Numbered from the stretch's first letter, positions 31,965-44,905 are shown. The stretch is DNA of 64,000 bases from Rattus norvegicus (GCF_036323735.1 NC_086029.1:49712357-49776356); one strand, 5' to 3'. Made by a program: numbers and translations. Notes: a model not told the origin generated them from the letters alone.

Positions 31965-32345
31965 GTTTGAGTGTATGTTTATGTGCATACTTGTGTTTTT
32001 GCATGTATTTGAATGTGTGTGGTGTGTATGTGTTTGCATGTGTATATGTATGTGAGTATGTGTGTATGTGTGTGGGTCTGTGAGTGTGTGCATGTGTATG
32101 TGTATAAGTGTGTATGCATGTGTATTTGTGTAAGAGTGTAAGTATGAGTATGTGAGCATATGTGTACATGAGTGTGTTTGTAAATGTGTGTGCATATGTA
32201 AGTGTGGGGGGCATGCATGTGTATGTATGTGTGGTGTGTGTATGAATAAGTGTGTATATACATGTGTGTGCATGCATTAGTGTGCACGTGTGTGAGTATA
32301 TGTGTGCACATGTCCATGCATATATATTGTGTATATATGAACTTG
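31965..32345. repeat. 380-bp degraded TG-rich array
   Basis: Mosaic of TGTG, TATG, CATG and AGTG units. A reversed B4-like phrase (AAAGGCCAGAGAATTT, then TTTATTGTTGAGACAAGAC) follows at 32353-32400, so the array may have grown from a SINE tail. Minus-strand His/Thr/Tyr frames are artefacts. Confidence 0.9.
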
Positions 32346-32705
32346 CATGTAAAGGCCAGAGAATTTATAAATGCCATCTACTTTATTGTTGAGACAAGAC
32401 AAAGTAAAATTAAATAAAACAGAAGTACACAGTTTCCAGTTGACCATGGAACAGTCAGTCCCTCAGCAACCTCTTGTATGAATACACAGGCTCATTTTAC
32501 ACCATGAATTTGATTATAACAAAAGATACAAACTCACACCACTTAAAGTAAAGTGATCTCTCAGTGACATCTGGGTCCTAAGAAAATTAGAGTATATGCA
32601 ATTTAAATATAAGAGTAGAGTATTCACCCAAAAAATTTTTAAATTGTCTGTTTTGTTTGTCATCCTTCGGTATATTAAATATATATTTTATATACATATG
32701 TGTGT

Positions 32706-32706
32706 G

Positions 32707-32757
<51 letters not shown>

Positions 32758-32805
32758 GGATGGGTGAACAGACGGACAGATGAACAGACAGACAGACAGG
32801 CAGTT
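32706..32805. repeat. (GATA)n plus GACA-type tetranucleotide array
   Basis: Thirteen near-perfect GATA units to 32757, then decaying into GGAT, GACG and GACA units. An STR-type locus. Confidence 0.95.
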
Positions 32806-32847
32806 CGATCTAACATTTGAGACAGTGACAAAGAGATACAATATCCT

Positions 32848-33005
32848 GCTTCAGCAGCACAGGAATTGCTGCTCTGATTCCCAGCACCCACAAGCTGTGG
32901 GGCTCCCAGCTGCCTGCTCACCCCAGCTCCAGGAGTCTGATACCCTATTCTGGCTTCCATGGGCACCTACCTACACATGCAAATTAATACAAATAAAATT
33001 TAAAT
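32848..33005 (+). mobile_element. B3-type SINE
   Basis: GATTCCCAGCACCCACAAGC, CCCCAGCTCCAGGAGTCTGA, TTCTGGCTTCCATGGGCACC, then AATACAAATAAAATTTAAAT. The 5' head is degenerate. Confidence 0.7.
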
Positions 33006-33177
33006 TCAAAACATTTTAAGAGATGATGTAAAATTTGTTGTTAGTTTACAGAAGAGAACCAAGCCTTCCTTTGTCCTGTGGTTTGATTTTTAACCTTTTC
33101 CACCAGTTTTGCTAAAACTACACAACACGGAGCATGGCTGATGAGATCTCCCTCTTGTTATTCATCAACAACAAGGA

Positions 33178-33338
33178 GTGCTGGAGCTATGGCTTAGGGG
33201 TTTAGAGCACTGGCTGCTCTTCCAGAGGACCCAAGTGAAATCCCCAGCAACCGCATAGCAGCTCACAACTGTCTTTAATTCCAGAGGATATGGCACCCTC
33301 CCACAGAAATGCAGGGAGAACACCAATGCATCTCCTTG
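33178..33338 (+). mobile_element. B3-type SINE
   Basis: A tRNA-like head GTTTAGAGCACTGGCTGCTC, CTTCCAGAGGACCCAAGTG, then CAGCTCACAACTGTCTTTAA and ACAGAAATGCAGGGAGAACACC. This B2/B3-type order is well preserved. Confidence 0.85.
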
Positions 33339-33985
33339 ATGCTTAGCTAGCCAATCTCCACAGCAAGCTGTTATGCGAATTCATGGCTGCTCCCAGATTA
33401 TTGTAGAACCCTGCTGAGAGCAGAGGAATCAGCCAAGAGATCTCAGCCCAAACTCCCAACCAGCAGAATGGTAAGCTACATCAACACCTGTGTTTGGAAG
33501 GTGCTTAGCTGAAGACACCTGATGCAAATGTCTCACGGTGCAAATCCTATGCTACATCTAAAGGCACAAAGCAAATAGAAGCTCCCTTTGCCTCTGAAGG
33601 AAGGACCTGAGTGCAGGCCTCAGATACACACCTGTGTGCACCTCTCTTTTCCTTATCTTAAAGACTGCCATCCCCTGATCTGTGAGGACCCAAATCTAAG
33701 CTTTCTGAACCATTCATGTGCAGTCAGGTGACAGGGACTAGTGGCTATTCTTCACCTTCATCCCACAAACTGGTATGGCTCCATTTTGAAATTCAAAGTC
33801 AAACACAAAAGCAAAATCACTGAGAAGCTTCCATAGCTAGGACCATCCTATTCCTGCAACTCCCTGGGGTGACTTTACACATTATAATTGATTTGACTTT
33901 AAAAAGCTCTTCATGATGTTGGTGCAGCCAAAGCCAGAGTCCTGGTTGATATTTGATGGGGAAATTCAAGGATCTATTTGCTAGT
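33339..33985. other. Unannotated non-coding DNA
   Basis: No recognised repeat or gene. Confidence 0.45.
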
Positions 33986-33989
33986 GTTT

Positions 33990-34100
33990 CAGGCTTGCCA
34001 TTCAGTTATTCAGGTGGCTGAGACAGAAGCACACAAGTTCAGGACCAACCTGGGCTAAGCATGGTACAGTCAGCTTTGACAACCCTGTCTCAAAATAAAA
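33990..34100 (+). mobile_element. Diverged B1 SINE
   Basis: Central phrases TTATTCAGGTGGCTGAGACA, CAAGTTCAGGACCAACCTGG, and AACCCTGTCTCAAAATAAAA. Confidence 0.7.
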
Positions 34101-34111
34101 AGTTGGGGGAA

Positions 34112-34240
34112 GGGGGCAGGGCTGGGGCTGGCACCCAGCAGAAGAGTACTCACCCAGTGTGTGCAAGATCCTACAGCAATCCCTAGTGCAGTCAATAATA
34201 ATAATAGTAAATAATAATAATGATAATAATAATAATAACC
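34112..34240 (+). mobile_element. ID-like SINE with (AAT)n tail
   Basis: A short tRNA-derived element (GGGGCTGGCACCCAGCAGAA, GTGTGTGCAAGATCCTACAG) ending in (AAT)n from 34194 to 34239. It lies directly after a B1. Confidence 0.55.
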
Positions 34241-34659
34241 ATATCGGTAAAGATTTTATTATGTGCTAGAATTTTCCTCCTTCGATGCTCTGTATTCTCT
34301 AGCACAGGGCTGACCTAAGCCTATCCTGCCCACTGTATCCTGGATGGCCGTTCTTCCTTGAAAGAAGGAATTGCCTTGCTAGTCTCCTCAGATCAGTGCC
34401 AGTCCCTTCTCCATGTGTCACGTGGCTATAAATTTTGCATGCTCACTTCTCTCTTCAAGGGAAGGGGTCAGCTCTTTCAAGTGGTAATGTCCAGGGGCTG
34501 ATTTCAGAACCCTCCACAGCTCTTCTCTCTCTCCTGGTATTCACTATGCTCCCACCTGCTGAGTCAGCTGTCTCTGCTTTCAGAATGGCAGATAAAGGAG
34601 GAGAAAGTGACCTCCATCACTTTCAGAAACCAGAATATACTGGGTTGGCTTGATGCCAC

Positions 34660-35130
34660 TTGTATTCTAATACTAACGCACAGCTCCCAAGACCGGTTAC
34701 CACAAAGAGGAGAATTGTGATTGGTGAAGAAAGATACCAGCAGCCAATAGCTGGGCAGAAGAAGCGTAGGTGTGGTTTTGTGTGATTGAGGTTTTGCAGG
34801 TTGGGGCAGAGACCAGGGGCAGGAAAAGAGGAGGAGGAAGCAGCCTTGGAATAAAGGAAGAACATACAGGAGAGGAGAAAGGAAAAGCTGCCATGGATTA
34901 GCTGAGCCATAAAAACATGGCACCGCCCAGGGCTGCCCAAGTAGAACTAAGAGAAGCCCAGACAGAACATAGTAAATAGTAAGTAATAATTCAGGGCTAT
35001 TGATAGGGAAGTAGATTCTAACAGCATGGAGGGGAGGCAGCTGCCCAGCTACTGTGTTGCTTAAGACATATTGTAAATATAAAGGCCGTGTGTGTGTGTG
35101 TCTTTCTTCCTAGAACTCAATAACCAAAGG
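34660..35130 (+). mobile_element. Possible RMER-type rodent LTR
   Basis: A purine-rich block (AGGAAAAGAGGAGGAGGAAG), then AAGCTGCCATGGATTAGCTG, then AATATAAAGGCCGTGTGTG before a short TG run. The order recalls a rodent RMER-class LTR or non-autonomous element. Termini were not found. Confidence 0.4.
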
Positions 35131-37864
35131 TCAGGAAGAAGCCCCAGACTGGGAGTTTTAATAATTATTCCTACACCAGAATCCTTACAAGATGGAGTAA
35201 GGTCCCGTGTATCATTGGTGATGTGGCAGCTTTCTGTTTTAGCCCCTCCTCTTGCCCAAAGTATTCAATGGCACGTGAGGGAAGTCCTCCCTGTCCACTG
35301 TTGCTCAGAGGCACCAGCATACATCCAGCCTTAGGTCGCAGGCTTCCAACACAGACCATGCCAAGGTTCTTGATGGGGGTAAATTGATTTTTGTCTTCAT
35401 ATGAAGGTAATGCTTATGGTGGTGTTAATTTGCCTTCCTTAAGACCTGCCTATTCTTCAGGCTTCCAAATACCCAGTGTCTTTCAAAACTACACGCTACA
35501 AATACTCCAGATTCAGCACTTAGTAAACCAAAAAAGTTTGTGTCCTGTTCCTGGGAGACCAGTTCCTTCTTTCTAACAATAGTTACAGTCATTTCTCTCA
35601 TCCGAGCTCTCACCTGCACCCTGATCTGCCAGGTTAAGAAACGCTCAAGCTAAATTCCCAAGCTTCAGTGAAGCCTTTCAGTATAAATATAAAAGCTATG
35701 AGAATACTGCAGACAGGTCTTTGAGTTTGAAAGACTTCATAATTAGCTGCAGGGCCTACCCTTCATATAACAAAGTTTCCTTTCATTATAAAACATCAGA
35801 GATACAGGATAAATCTTAGCCACCTATCCCCCCGGGACTTTCTTTCTTCCTTGCCTGTAGGAAGAAGAAATGAAGATTGTTTACCTGGAAATCATAGTCA
35901 GAAGAATAAATCAGGTTTGTGGACTTGGACTTGCTATTTTCTCTCCCCACTCCCCCTAGCAGCTCTTTGAAGCAACAATTTCTATGCCACTGACAAATGC
36001 TTTAACTCTGAGGATACAGTTAGTCAGTTAGTCCTGAGAGCTGCCTTCGTCTGAGGAAGAAATGAGAACTAGATATTATTTCAAACTCCCAGTCCTACTT
36101 CTCTGCTACTCCCTGGCTCAGCATTAACAGTGGTCTCCTGACTACACAGAACACTCTAGAATGTGGATATGCTGAGATACAAATCCAATGAAAAGAAAGA
36201 GCCCGATCCTTTCCACATCAAGTCATCATTTTCAGAATCACCATCCTTTGGCTTTATGTGAAGCATCTTCTTGGACTCACATGCACAGGCTTAATAGGCT
36301 GTCTGTCTATATGATACTGAAGAAAGGTGTATAATTAAAACTGTCTGCAAAACGTCATGAACAGAGTTCCTGGCCTCTTGGTTGACCAGTTGTCTACAGT
36401 GAGTAGTGTCTACTGGAAACTAAATGAAAGGACAAAGTGTTTCACTAATTTGAAACTATAAGTAACTTAAAATCCCATGTCTTTGTCTTTGAAATTCCCC
36501 ATCCAGAGATAGTCTTTCCTCTACCTGGAAATCCCAAAGCCATTCAAAACCAGTCAGAGCACTGAAGCCAAAGGCTCAATTACATACCATCTTATAGAAG
36601 AAGACAGCATTTCCTCCTTCCCTTTGTGCCCCACCTTCTCTTGACATCCACTATGTCTCCAGATCTGTGTTTCTACCACATACCTCCCATTTATTACATT
36701 CTTCTGCCATTCCCATGCTCCTCCAACTTGAGCTTCCTGACTCTCTCTCCCTTGAAGCATGATCGAAGTTTGGCCATTTCTGTTGCTTGCTAACCCTGCC
36801 ACACATCTTCAGATTGGCACCTCAGATGTGATCAGTTCTCTAAAACCACCAATACTCCCTGCATTCACAATACTCTGTGCATTCTCCCATGTACAAAGAC
36901 ATTGTGGCTTGTCACCTGCTAAGGATGATAGCTCAGCTTTGGCCAGCTCCTGCAATCACACTGCTTAACCACACTCTACCTTCCTATCTCCTAGGATGTC
37001 TCCCACCTCAAGGCCCCATGCTCCCCTCTGTTGGCACACTGCCCCAGATCTCCTGCCTTCCCTATCCAAATGGTCCACTAGGCTTCCATTTACCTGCCCT
37101 TCCATCAGTGATAACTTGATCATTTCTTCTGTCCTCAACACACTATAAAGGCCCTCAATGTCTTGTCATAAGCCTTTACCACCTGGGGTATAAAACCCCT
37201 GCAATTGTTTCCCTTGCCAGGCACGCTGGTAATGGCTCAGTAAACTGAGAGGAAGCCATGGAAAAAGTGGAGCTGCCAGGAGATTAAAGTCTAAGATTTC
37301 TCACCCCGCCTCCAGCAAGAGAGTGCTGTGGGCAAAACGGTTCACTCCTTATCTCCTAAACATTCCTGCCGTCAGAGCTCAAATTCAATCATGTTATGCA
37401 AAACACCCATGGTAGGTTAGTCACAGGCAAGTTAGATGAAGTCTGGCCAAGTGTGTTAAAAGAAAGAAATCATTTAATTTACTTACTCTATAAGGTGAAT
37501 GAAGAAATATCTGCTGGTAGATGATAAGAAAGAACAGAAAAACTGAGTGAAAGGGGAATTTATTATTTAATTGATAAACAATTAACTACATATTGGATCA
37601 ACAATAAATAGTAATTACTGTCTTGACTTAATAGTTATTCAAATGCTTATGTGTGAAAGTAAGTAAAAATAATTTTCTTTATATTAGGGTACACAAATGT
37701 TTAAATATATGGTGTTTGCTATTTAGAAATATAGCATTCTGTATTTTAAATTTACTAAATATTTTACATTTTCTAAATTATTAAAAATGACCTCTTCAGT
37801 TCTATCCAAAGCATAAAGCACATCCAAATATACTAGTTTGAAAAAGGAAATTAATCTAGTCACT
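35131..37864. other. Repeat-poor non-coding DNA
   Basis: About 2.7 kb without SINEs or microsatellites; the segment 37440-37840 is very AT-rich. No frame shows protein-family motifs. Confidence 0.45.
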
Positions 37865-38262
37865 TGTACATTTCCCAATCATCCATACATCTATTCTCCC
37901 ACCCACCTATTCACAGATCTATTCATAAATGCATTCATAGATAAATTCATAAATCCATCCATAGATCTATATATCCCTATACCCATTTGTAGATATATTT
38001 ATCCACCCATCCATCTAGCATCTGCTCATCTATTCACCCACATATCCATCTCTTCATCCATTCAGTTATCTGTCCACACATCCATTTGTCCTTTTATTCA
38101 TCTATCCATCTGCCCATCCAACTGTCCACCTATCCAATCATCAATTTATCCATTTGTCCATCCACTAATATATGTACTAGTTTGTGCATCCATCTGCACA
38201 TTCATTCATTCAATCTACCTGTGCATATGCACATCCATCCATTCATTTCTCTTTCCTTTAAC
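37865..38262. repeat. Degraded (CATC)n tetranucleotide array
   Basis: About 400 bp of diverged CCAT/CATC/TTCAT units. It produces the 157-codon Ile/Pro/Ser-rich plus-strand frame at 37838-38311, which is an artefact. Confidence 0.9.
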
Positions 38263-38424
38263 TAAATATGAAAATAAAGTGTTATCTTATTTAAGTGATT
38301 ACAGCATGTGATCACTTCTGATATCATAACTATTGAAAGGATGACATCTTGAATTAACTTTTCTAAAATGAATCCCTTAAATAAAATCTTTAACAATAAA
38401 AACTAATTGATTTTGTGTGAATGA

Positions 38425-38434
38425 TTATTTTGCT

Positions 38435-38470
<36 letters not shown>

Positions 38471-38592
38471 TGTGTGTACACTCCATGCATGTGGTGCCTA
38501 AAGTATCCTAATAGAGTGTAAGGTCCCCTGAAACTGGAGTTAGTGTTATGAAGAGTGGTCTTAACCTTTGAGCCATCTTTCCAGCTCTTAAT
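38425..38592 (-). mobile_element. B2/B3-like SINE, antisense, with (TG)n
   Basis: (TG)n at 38436-38478, then GAAACTGGAGTTAGTGTTATG and the reversed tRNA head AACCTTTGAGCCATCTTTCC. Confidence 0.6.
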
Positions 38593-39333
38593 TAACTTGA
38601 TAAATATTCTGTTACTAATACTTGACAAATCAGAAATTACGGTCTTATTGTAGAGGATCTTATACTATTTTAAAATGGAATCGAGAGAATTAGCATCACC
38701 TTTGCTGCTATGGACCCTTAGAACTTTAGGAAATAAAGAGCAAAGCAAAATATCAAAGCTTTGAATATTTAAAAAATCAGCAGTGAAATGGGTGACTATG
38801 GTTTTCATCCCTTGAAATTAGGGTATTTCCCAAGTTGGAGTATACATTTTTTATGAAAATTGACTTATGACTAGAATAGAAAATTTGACCCCAGGTGGCA
38901 AAATCAATTCAAATTCCTTTTGACACTTTCTAACCTTGGAATTTCTCCAGGAGTGAGTAGCTGTATAAAGATGATATTCTTGGATATTAATTATTTCTAG
39001 GAGTTTCCATTGGGGAAAAAAAAAGTCAATGTCATTTGTGACAGCGCAAAAGAAAGTCACACTTTTCCTGCTCTCATCTATAAAAAGAGGGGAAATGGAA
39101 GATTGACTAGAAAATGCACATATCTGCGGCATAGCTGAGGGGAGCCTTACCATCAGTGGCAGACTCAAGGAGAAGACAAGTGTAGACTTGCTCAGTAGGA
39201 AACTTGGGCCCGCAGGCACCTTCCCAGGGCTCTCTCTCCTCCTCAGGGCAGTGACACTCCTCATTAAGTGCTTCTGGTTATGAATATACTTAATGCCTGC
39301 TGCCTTAGAAAATATGCTCTTTCTTTCTGTCCC

Positions 39334-39420
39334 CACTCTCTTCCTTCTGCCCCCACCCTCCCTTCCTTCTTTCCTTCCCCTCTGCTCTTTTTTCCTTCCT
39401 TTCCTCCTTATCCTTTTTGT
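39334..39420. repeat. Pyrimidine-rich tract
   Basis: C/T-rich degenerate CCTT repeat on the plus strand. Confidence 0.8.
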
Positions 39421-39424
39421 TTGC

Positions 39425-39540
39425 TTTTACTGACTGGGTTTTGTCGGCCTGCAGTTCACTTGTAGCTCAAGGCTGGCCTCAAACTGAAGATAATATCTTG
39501 TCTTCCTGTATGCAAGGACTGCATACCATACCAAGCATGG
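39425..39540 (-). mobile_element. Diverged B1 SINE, antisense
   Basis: TCAAGGCTGGCCTCAAACTG and TACCATACCAAGCATGG are the reversed B1 body and head. Confidence 0.65.
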
Positions 39541-39829
39541 TTTAACATTTCTCTTATATCATGGAGCTCTTTGTAACTTATCCGTCATGTTACTCCATGC
39601 CTTGATAAAAGGTAGCCAACAGATTGCTTCCTATACTGTGTATTTCAGTGGTATCAGCCATCTGTTATCCTCTAATGTCCAATGATAGATGAATATCACG
39701 ACCTTTCTCAGAATTACCTGGAGAATCTTAGCATTTAATTGGGTTTCAGAGCAAACGTGAAACAATCTAAAGAAGATAGAGAAAAGAGAGAGCTTGGGAC
39801 TAGGGAAGAGACTTCTGTGCTTGTGGCAG

Positions 39830-39930
39830 ACACATCCAATCTGAGACATTTCTCCAAGAGGTGGCTATATGACTCAGACTCTCAAATTGCTGGGATTACA
39901 AGGTATATGCCGCAGTACCAGGTCTTTCCA
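39830..39930 (-). mobile_element. Very old B1-like fragment, antisense
   Basis: TTGCTGGGATTACAAGGTAT followed by CCGCAGTACCAGGTC matches reversed 7SL/B1 sequence. Confidence 0.5.
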
Positions 39931-40737
39931 TCTTTACAAGATGCAAGAATTTAGGCAAATTATACTTATGTTTTGAGCCATAAAATAAGGCAAAAACACA
40001 AAGTTAGGACAAAGTTTACATTAAGATAAAGCATGATAAATTCTTGGCAAATCTTTGCTCTACTATATTCCCGCAAATATTAGTCTCCCTGTAAGTTCTG
40101 TTTTACATTTACTAAGCACATAAGATTTATGATGCCCAGTGGGATTAGATAGAAATTATTAGCATCATGAATTCTGAGGATTGCCTTTAACTTTCTATAT
40201 GCAATGCTATATTCATCTCCTTTATTAACGCATGTTAGAAAAAAAAAATCGTGCATACTAGCAACCTAAGAGCCAAGAATACAGGGACACATAACTGCCA
40301 GCCCCTGACTTTGAAAAGATCAAAGTCTAGCGTGAATGATTGGCAGACGTGAAGATGTGTTGCTAGAGAGATGCCAGAAGGACCTTCTACAAGGTGACTG
40401 CCTGGGTTTAAAAGTGGGGGAAGGGTGACTTTCAAGCAAGTAAACCTACCAGCTTAGAAGGAATTTAAAGCAAGACTCCTAACATACAAAGTACACAAAC
40501 GTCCTATGATTTGGAAGGAGAGCATCTACATAGTGAGAAATGCTGGAGGAGAGAACCACACCAGGCCTTACTCTGCTCCACAATCCTGCCCTGAGAGAGA
40601 AAGTACTCCATCACTTACAAGTTCAGCCTTAGGGTCTCCTGTTCATCCACCGGTGTGTTGTGAAAGACTGGAAGCCAGTCTGAGCATGCTTCACACATGG
40701 AGAAGGAGCAGATGTGGGTCTGCAGGAAGCTGAGTCG

Positions 40738-40865
40738 GTGCCGTGGTTTGAAACGGGCTCATCGTCACATCATATCCTGTGAGTCCTGAGTCCTGGCGTC
40801 TCAGAAAGGGACTTCTTTATGGTAGGATCTCTACAGAGGTTACTGCCAATCAAAGGGTTTCCCTA
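40738..40865 (+). mobile_element. MLT1-like (MaLR) LTR fragment
   Basis: GTGGTTTGAAACGGGCTCAT, then TCAGAAAGGGACTTCTTTAT and GGTAGGATCTCTACAGAGGT follow the MLT1/MaLR order. An ancient non-coding ERVL-related LTR. Confidence 0.5.
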
Positions 40866-41929
40866 AAACATGCAGCTCAAAATAAAGCTTAATTGCTAGA
40901 TTATAATTTAGTTCAAGGTCAGGATAAACATTTGAAGATAGGACACAACTTAGGTTCCCCCTTATTCAAGTTTTTTGATTTTTGTAGTTTTAGGGTCTCC
41001 TGATCAAGAATGGTCTGAGAAGACTACAAAGTTCCAGAAACAATTCACATTCATATAATCATTGTTAAATCTTATTGCTACACTTATTATATTACTCTTG
41101 GCTGTTGTAACTAGTTTTTTCTAAATGTCACAATAGGCATGCAGTCATCTATCTAGGAAAATTCATCTATACATGTTTCTGTTTTCTATGTGATTATAAC
41201 AGTCTGATGAGGGTCTTACAAAGGCAAGAGAGGGAGAACTTTTATATACCTGATATAGTCTATGGTCTTAAGATGGATAAAGATGATATAGCATTAAGCA
41301 CAGAGCTTTTTACTTAAAAATACAAAAAAAGTTAAGAGGTAAGTTAACCCTGCCAGTTATAGAGGCAGGATGCTAAACACTGCGCTCACCTCCTGTTCTC
41401 AGAGTGGCACTGCCTCATGGAATCTGCTCCTGGATTTCAAAGCTCTCAGTTGATAACTAGCACTTTGTGTGAAGGCTCAGAGTATTTCTTCTGCTGTTCT
41501 GAGCATCAGTCTTCTGTACATGGGAGACTGCTGCTTGACCTGCCTCTCCAGGAGGGTACTCCCTGGCACAGTGCTACCTCAGAAGGCTTGGGCTTGAACC
41601 CTTTGAACAATACACTCTCTAACAGCTCCAACCACCCTCTCACACTGAACATAGCTCCTCGAGAGAGTCCCTGAAATATTCTATCCACTCAAGGCAATTT
41701 AATCGGGAAGTGTTAAGGGAGGGAGGAAGGGGGTTGAGAGAAAGACAGAGTAAGACGCAGAGAGATGGACATGGTAGCTTATGGAGCACAATGCTACCTC
41801 CTAGGAAACTATCCAGAAATGGACCCTGCTTCTGAGACCCAAGAGAACTCCTAGGTAGCTGAAATTTCTTATCTGACTTTTGAGATCTATGAGGAGAAAT
41901 GAACTGGGAAGAAAGATCTGTTTTATGAG
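40866..41929. other. Unannotated non-coding DNA
   Basis: No recognised repeat or gene. Confidence 0.4.
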
Positions 41930-42023
41930 CGCGGTTGCTCCAGTTCCAGCTCCAGCTCCAGCTCTAGCTCCTGTTCCAGCTCTTGCTCCAGTTCCTGCTC
42001 CTGCTCCTCCTCCTCCTCCTCCT

Positions 42024-42070
<47 letters not shown>

Positions 42071-42185
42071 AGCTCCAGCTCCTCCTCCTGCTCCTCCTCC
42101 TCCTCCTGTTCCTGCTCCTGCTCCTGCTCCAGCTCCTCCTCCTCCTCCTGCTCCTGCTCCAGCTCTGGCTCCAGCTCCATCTCCT
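41930..42185. repeat. GCTCCT/GCTCCA-type trinucleotide-hexanucleotide array
   Basis: About 255 bp of CTC-CTG-CTC-CAG mosaic, free of stops in nearly every frame. It gives spurious Ala/Pro, Leu, Gly/Ala, Glu/Gln and Ser/Arg polymers. Strand asymmetry is marked (pyrimidine-rich plus strand). Confidence 0.95.
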
Positions 42186-44400
42186 ACCCAAATACTCCTA
42201 CGCACCGATGTCTTTCCCCCCAGGACCTTTGTTCTGACTAGGATTGCTGGAGGGATAATCAGTGGGGGATGTTAGGGAGGGGCACAAGTTTCAACCAACA
42301 AAACTCAGACCGTTACAAATAGAAGAACCTTGTGTGTGGGGATAAACACACAAGGGAAACAGCATGTATGGATAAAGGCAGGGATCTGTGTGCTGCTTCT
42401 AGGAATTACTGACCACCCCCCAGAAGCAGAGAGAGGCAGGAAGAGTCTGTGCTTGGAGCTTAAGTCAGCTGGGTCTATCTCAGACTTGCCAGACTTGGAG
42501 AGCATAGCTCTCTGTTGTATGACCCAAGGCCCTTGCAGCTGGAATGAAGTGGTCCTCATCAGCCCATGTGGCTTTTCTGGTCTTTGAGGGAAGCCTACAT
42601 GCTGAATGTCTGAGTTTTAGAGTATTCAGTTAATACTCAATCGTGGTGAGGAAGGGGTTTCTGAAGGAGAGAAAAAACTGACAGGCGATGGAGAAGCAGA
42701 GCAGGAGACCCAAGGAGAGTCTGTGAGGCAGCTGTGCAATACAGAGCCAACCCTCCATCCTCTGTCCTTCATGGAGAGCCCTTCTGCCTCTCAACCAAGG
42801 GTCCAGTGTTCCACAGACACAAGAGCTTGGTTTTCTTTCATTTCTAGGTGGGAGAGGCAAGAGGATACTTGCAGAATCCCAAGTACATCTTAAGGGGTAG
42901 TCAGTGCCTGAGTAGGGAGCTCTCCTACAGCAGTGTGAGCCTGCCAAGGACATACACACCTTTTGGATGTGTTCCTTATTACAGTCTCCACAGAGGTATA
43001 AAATCACGTTTAAAGCCCTTCTTGGGAAATAGTGAATGTTTGGAAAAGAATAATAATTTCCTTTTGATTGTATATAGAACATGGCCCAAGCCTAAAAGAG
43101 AATAAATGCAAATCACAAAAATCACAATTTGCTTGGTACCTGGTTAACTTTCTGTTTACATGCCTGTGAGCTCTAGAGTGAAGGTTTATTTAATTTTATT
43201 GATTTTAACTTTTTTTAAACTAAAGTTTGCAGTCCTGTAGGCAGAATCCAGGGCCTCCCATGAACTACACAGCTGCTATTCCACTGAGAAGTTTCTGTGG
43301 TCCTCTTTCACTCTTCATTTTGATACAGTTTTGTCACATGTTACCCAGACTCCTAGTTTGCCTGGTTATATGTTGCAAAGGACTCCTGGCTTGCCTTACT
43401 TTCCCTAATGGATTTATTAACACTTACGTAATTTCTCATTTATTCATAAGTATTTTATGTTCTTCTTTTCCCTACCTGCTATAGGAAATATGATAAAAGA
43501 AATATTGTCCCTTATTACATCTTCTATCAGGCTAATACAAATAACCTCGGCCAGAGCCATCTATGAGTCTCATCCTACCTACTCTGGAGAGACAGGTGCC
43601 ATCTGTCATCATGTTCCTACCAAGTACTAAGTGATGACCAGCTGTCAGACTTTGGGGCTGTTCCTCCCACTTTTGAAGTCTGCTTGTCTCCCTTTCCTGT
43701 ACGATATCAAGGAAGGCAAAGCAAGGCAATCTCGAGAATTCATTCACTCACCATTACTTAAAGTTCCTGCAGGTCAAATAGCAGTTTCTCTAAGAATCCA
43801 GGTTGATTTCTCAAGTCTAACTCATTTCTGTCCCTCTCCCGCTCCCATGGGACTCAGAGGTTCTATTTTCATACCCTGAATAATCTTCCCACAGTTGATA
43901 TAAATACCCAGTATCTGTGGCCCTGTGGCCCCCTACACATACTAGAAAATGGATATAGTTTTGTAGCTGTAGAAAACGGATATTTGGAGAATATTTAAAT
44001 ATATACTTCTGATATTATAGGTATCGCAATAGACAGTATAGTGTTTGGTTAACAGTCTTAAAGCATGCCCTTCCAAATGTTAGAAAACTGTGGAATTGTT
44101 GATACCTTGAAGAATGCCACCTGCATAGATGAGTCACTGGACAGAAGGAGAAAGCCAAGTCAATGCATAAAAGAAGACAGGAAAAGTCATTCCTGCCCAA
44201 CGTCTTCACGGGAGCACCAGGGAGACTCCACTGCACCACTCTTCTTTTACAAAGAGACCAGGTCACATTGTTCTAAAACTAACAGATCTCTAAAGACATC
44301 CTTGGTCATTCAGAAGACGTAGGTGATTTCCAGAAATAAACAGTTGATCTAAAAAAATATATTCTCAGGAGCACATTTGGGGGCTCATGGTCCACTGTCA
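42186..44400. other. Unannotated non-coding DNA
   Basis: About 2.2 kb with no recognised repeat. The longest frame (42630-43082, minus, 150 codons) has no recognisable domain and no splice context I can support. Confidence 0.4.
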
Positions 44401-44404
44401 CTCA

Positions 44405-44562
44405 AAAACAGTAGCAGTGGAGCTGAGAGGTGAATCAGCAAGCATGAATTTGTAATGCAAAGCAGTTCACTTCCCTGGCCCCACATGGTGGAAGGAGAAA
44501 ACTGACCCTTCTTGTATGCGTAAGCCACATGTGCAGAGGAATAAGTAAATGTACGTAATACC
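44405..44562 (+). mobile_element. RSINE/B3-like SINE
   Basis: GGAGCTGAGAGGTGAATCAG head, CCCACATGGTGGAAGGAGAA, and GTATGCGTAAGCCACATGTG near the 3' end. Confidence 0.7.
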
Positions 44563-44603
44563 CTTTTAAGTATATGACAATGGTTTTCACATTTTCCTCC
44601 TTA

Positions 44604-44905
44604 TGCCTTGATATGGGCTGAGTGTGCATCCTCTCATTCCCCCAAATTCCTGTGTTGCATTTCTCACCCTCAATGCTTCAGAATTGGGATCCTATAGCCT
44701 CTGGGATGTGATGGTAGAGCCCTCAAGAGATTAATGCTTGCATATTCAAAGAGACAAGTGGTCTAGCTTCCCCTCTGTCTGACCTATGCCAGGTGAGAGC
44801 ACTGAAGTGGGCCCTGACCATACACAGCAGTTATTGGCACTCTGGATTTCTAACAGTCGTGCCTGTGAGAAGTCACTGTTAACAACCATACAGTCTATAG
44901 CACAT
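44604..44905 (+). mobile_element. MaLR LTR (MLT1/MST-like)
   Basis: Starts CTTGATATGGGCTGAGTGTG, then CCCAAATTCCTGTGTTGCAT, GATGGTAGAGCCCTCAAGAG, TAATGCTTGCATATTC, and GAAGTGGGCCCTGACCATAC. This is the colinear order of MaLR LTRs (ERVL-related, non-coding, ancient). Confidence 0.75.

Noticed and set aside
32845..32880. U6-like start (CTTCAGCAGCACA)
   Set aside because: The rest follows a B3-type SINE, and no U6 body is present.
37860..38260. Possible CRISPR-like array because of repeated short phrases
   Set aside because: No constant repeat with unique spacers; it is a degenerate tetranucleotide tract in a mammalian genome.
37838..38311. 157-codon Ile/Pro/Ser-rich frame
   Set aside because: Produced by a degraded (CATC)n array.
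41801..42275. Gly/Ala, Ala/Pro, poly-Leu and Glu-rich frames that resemble low-complexity proteins
   Set aside because: All come from one GCTCCT-type array read in different frames.
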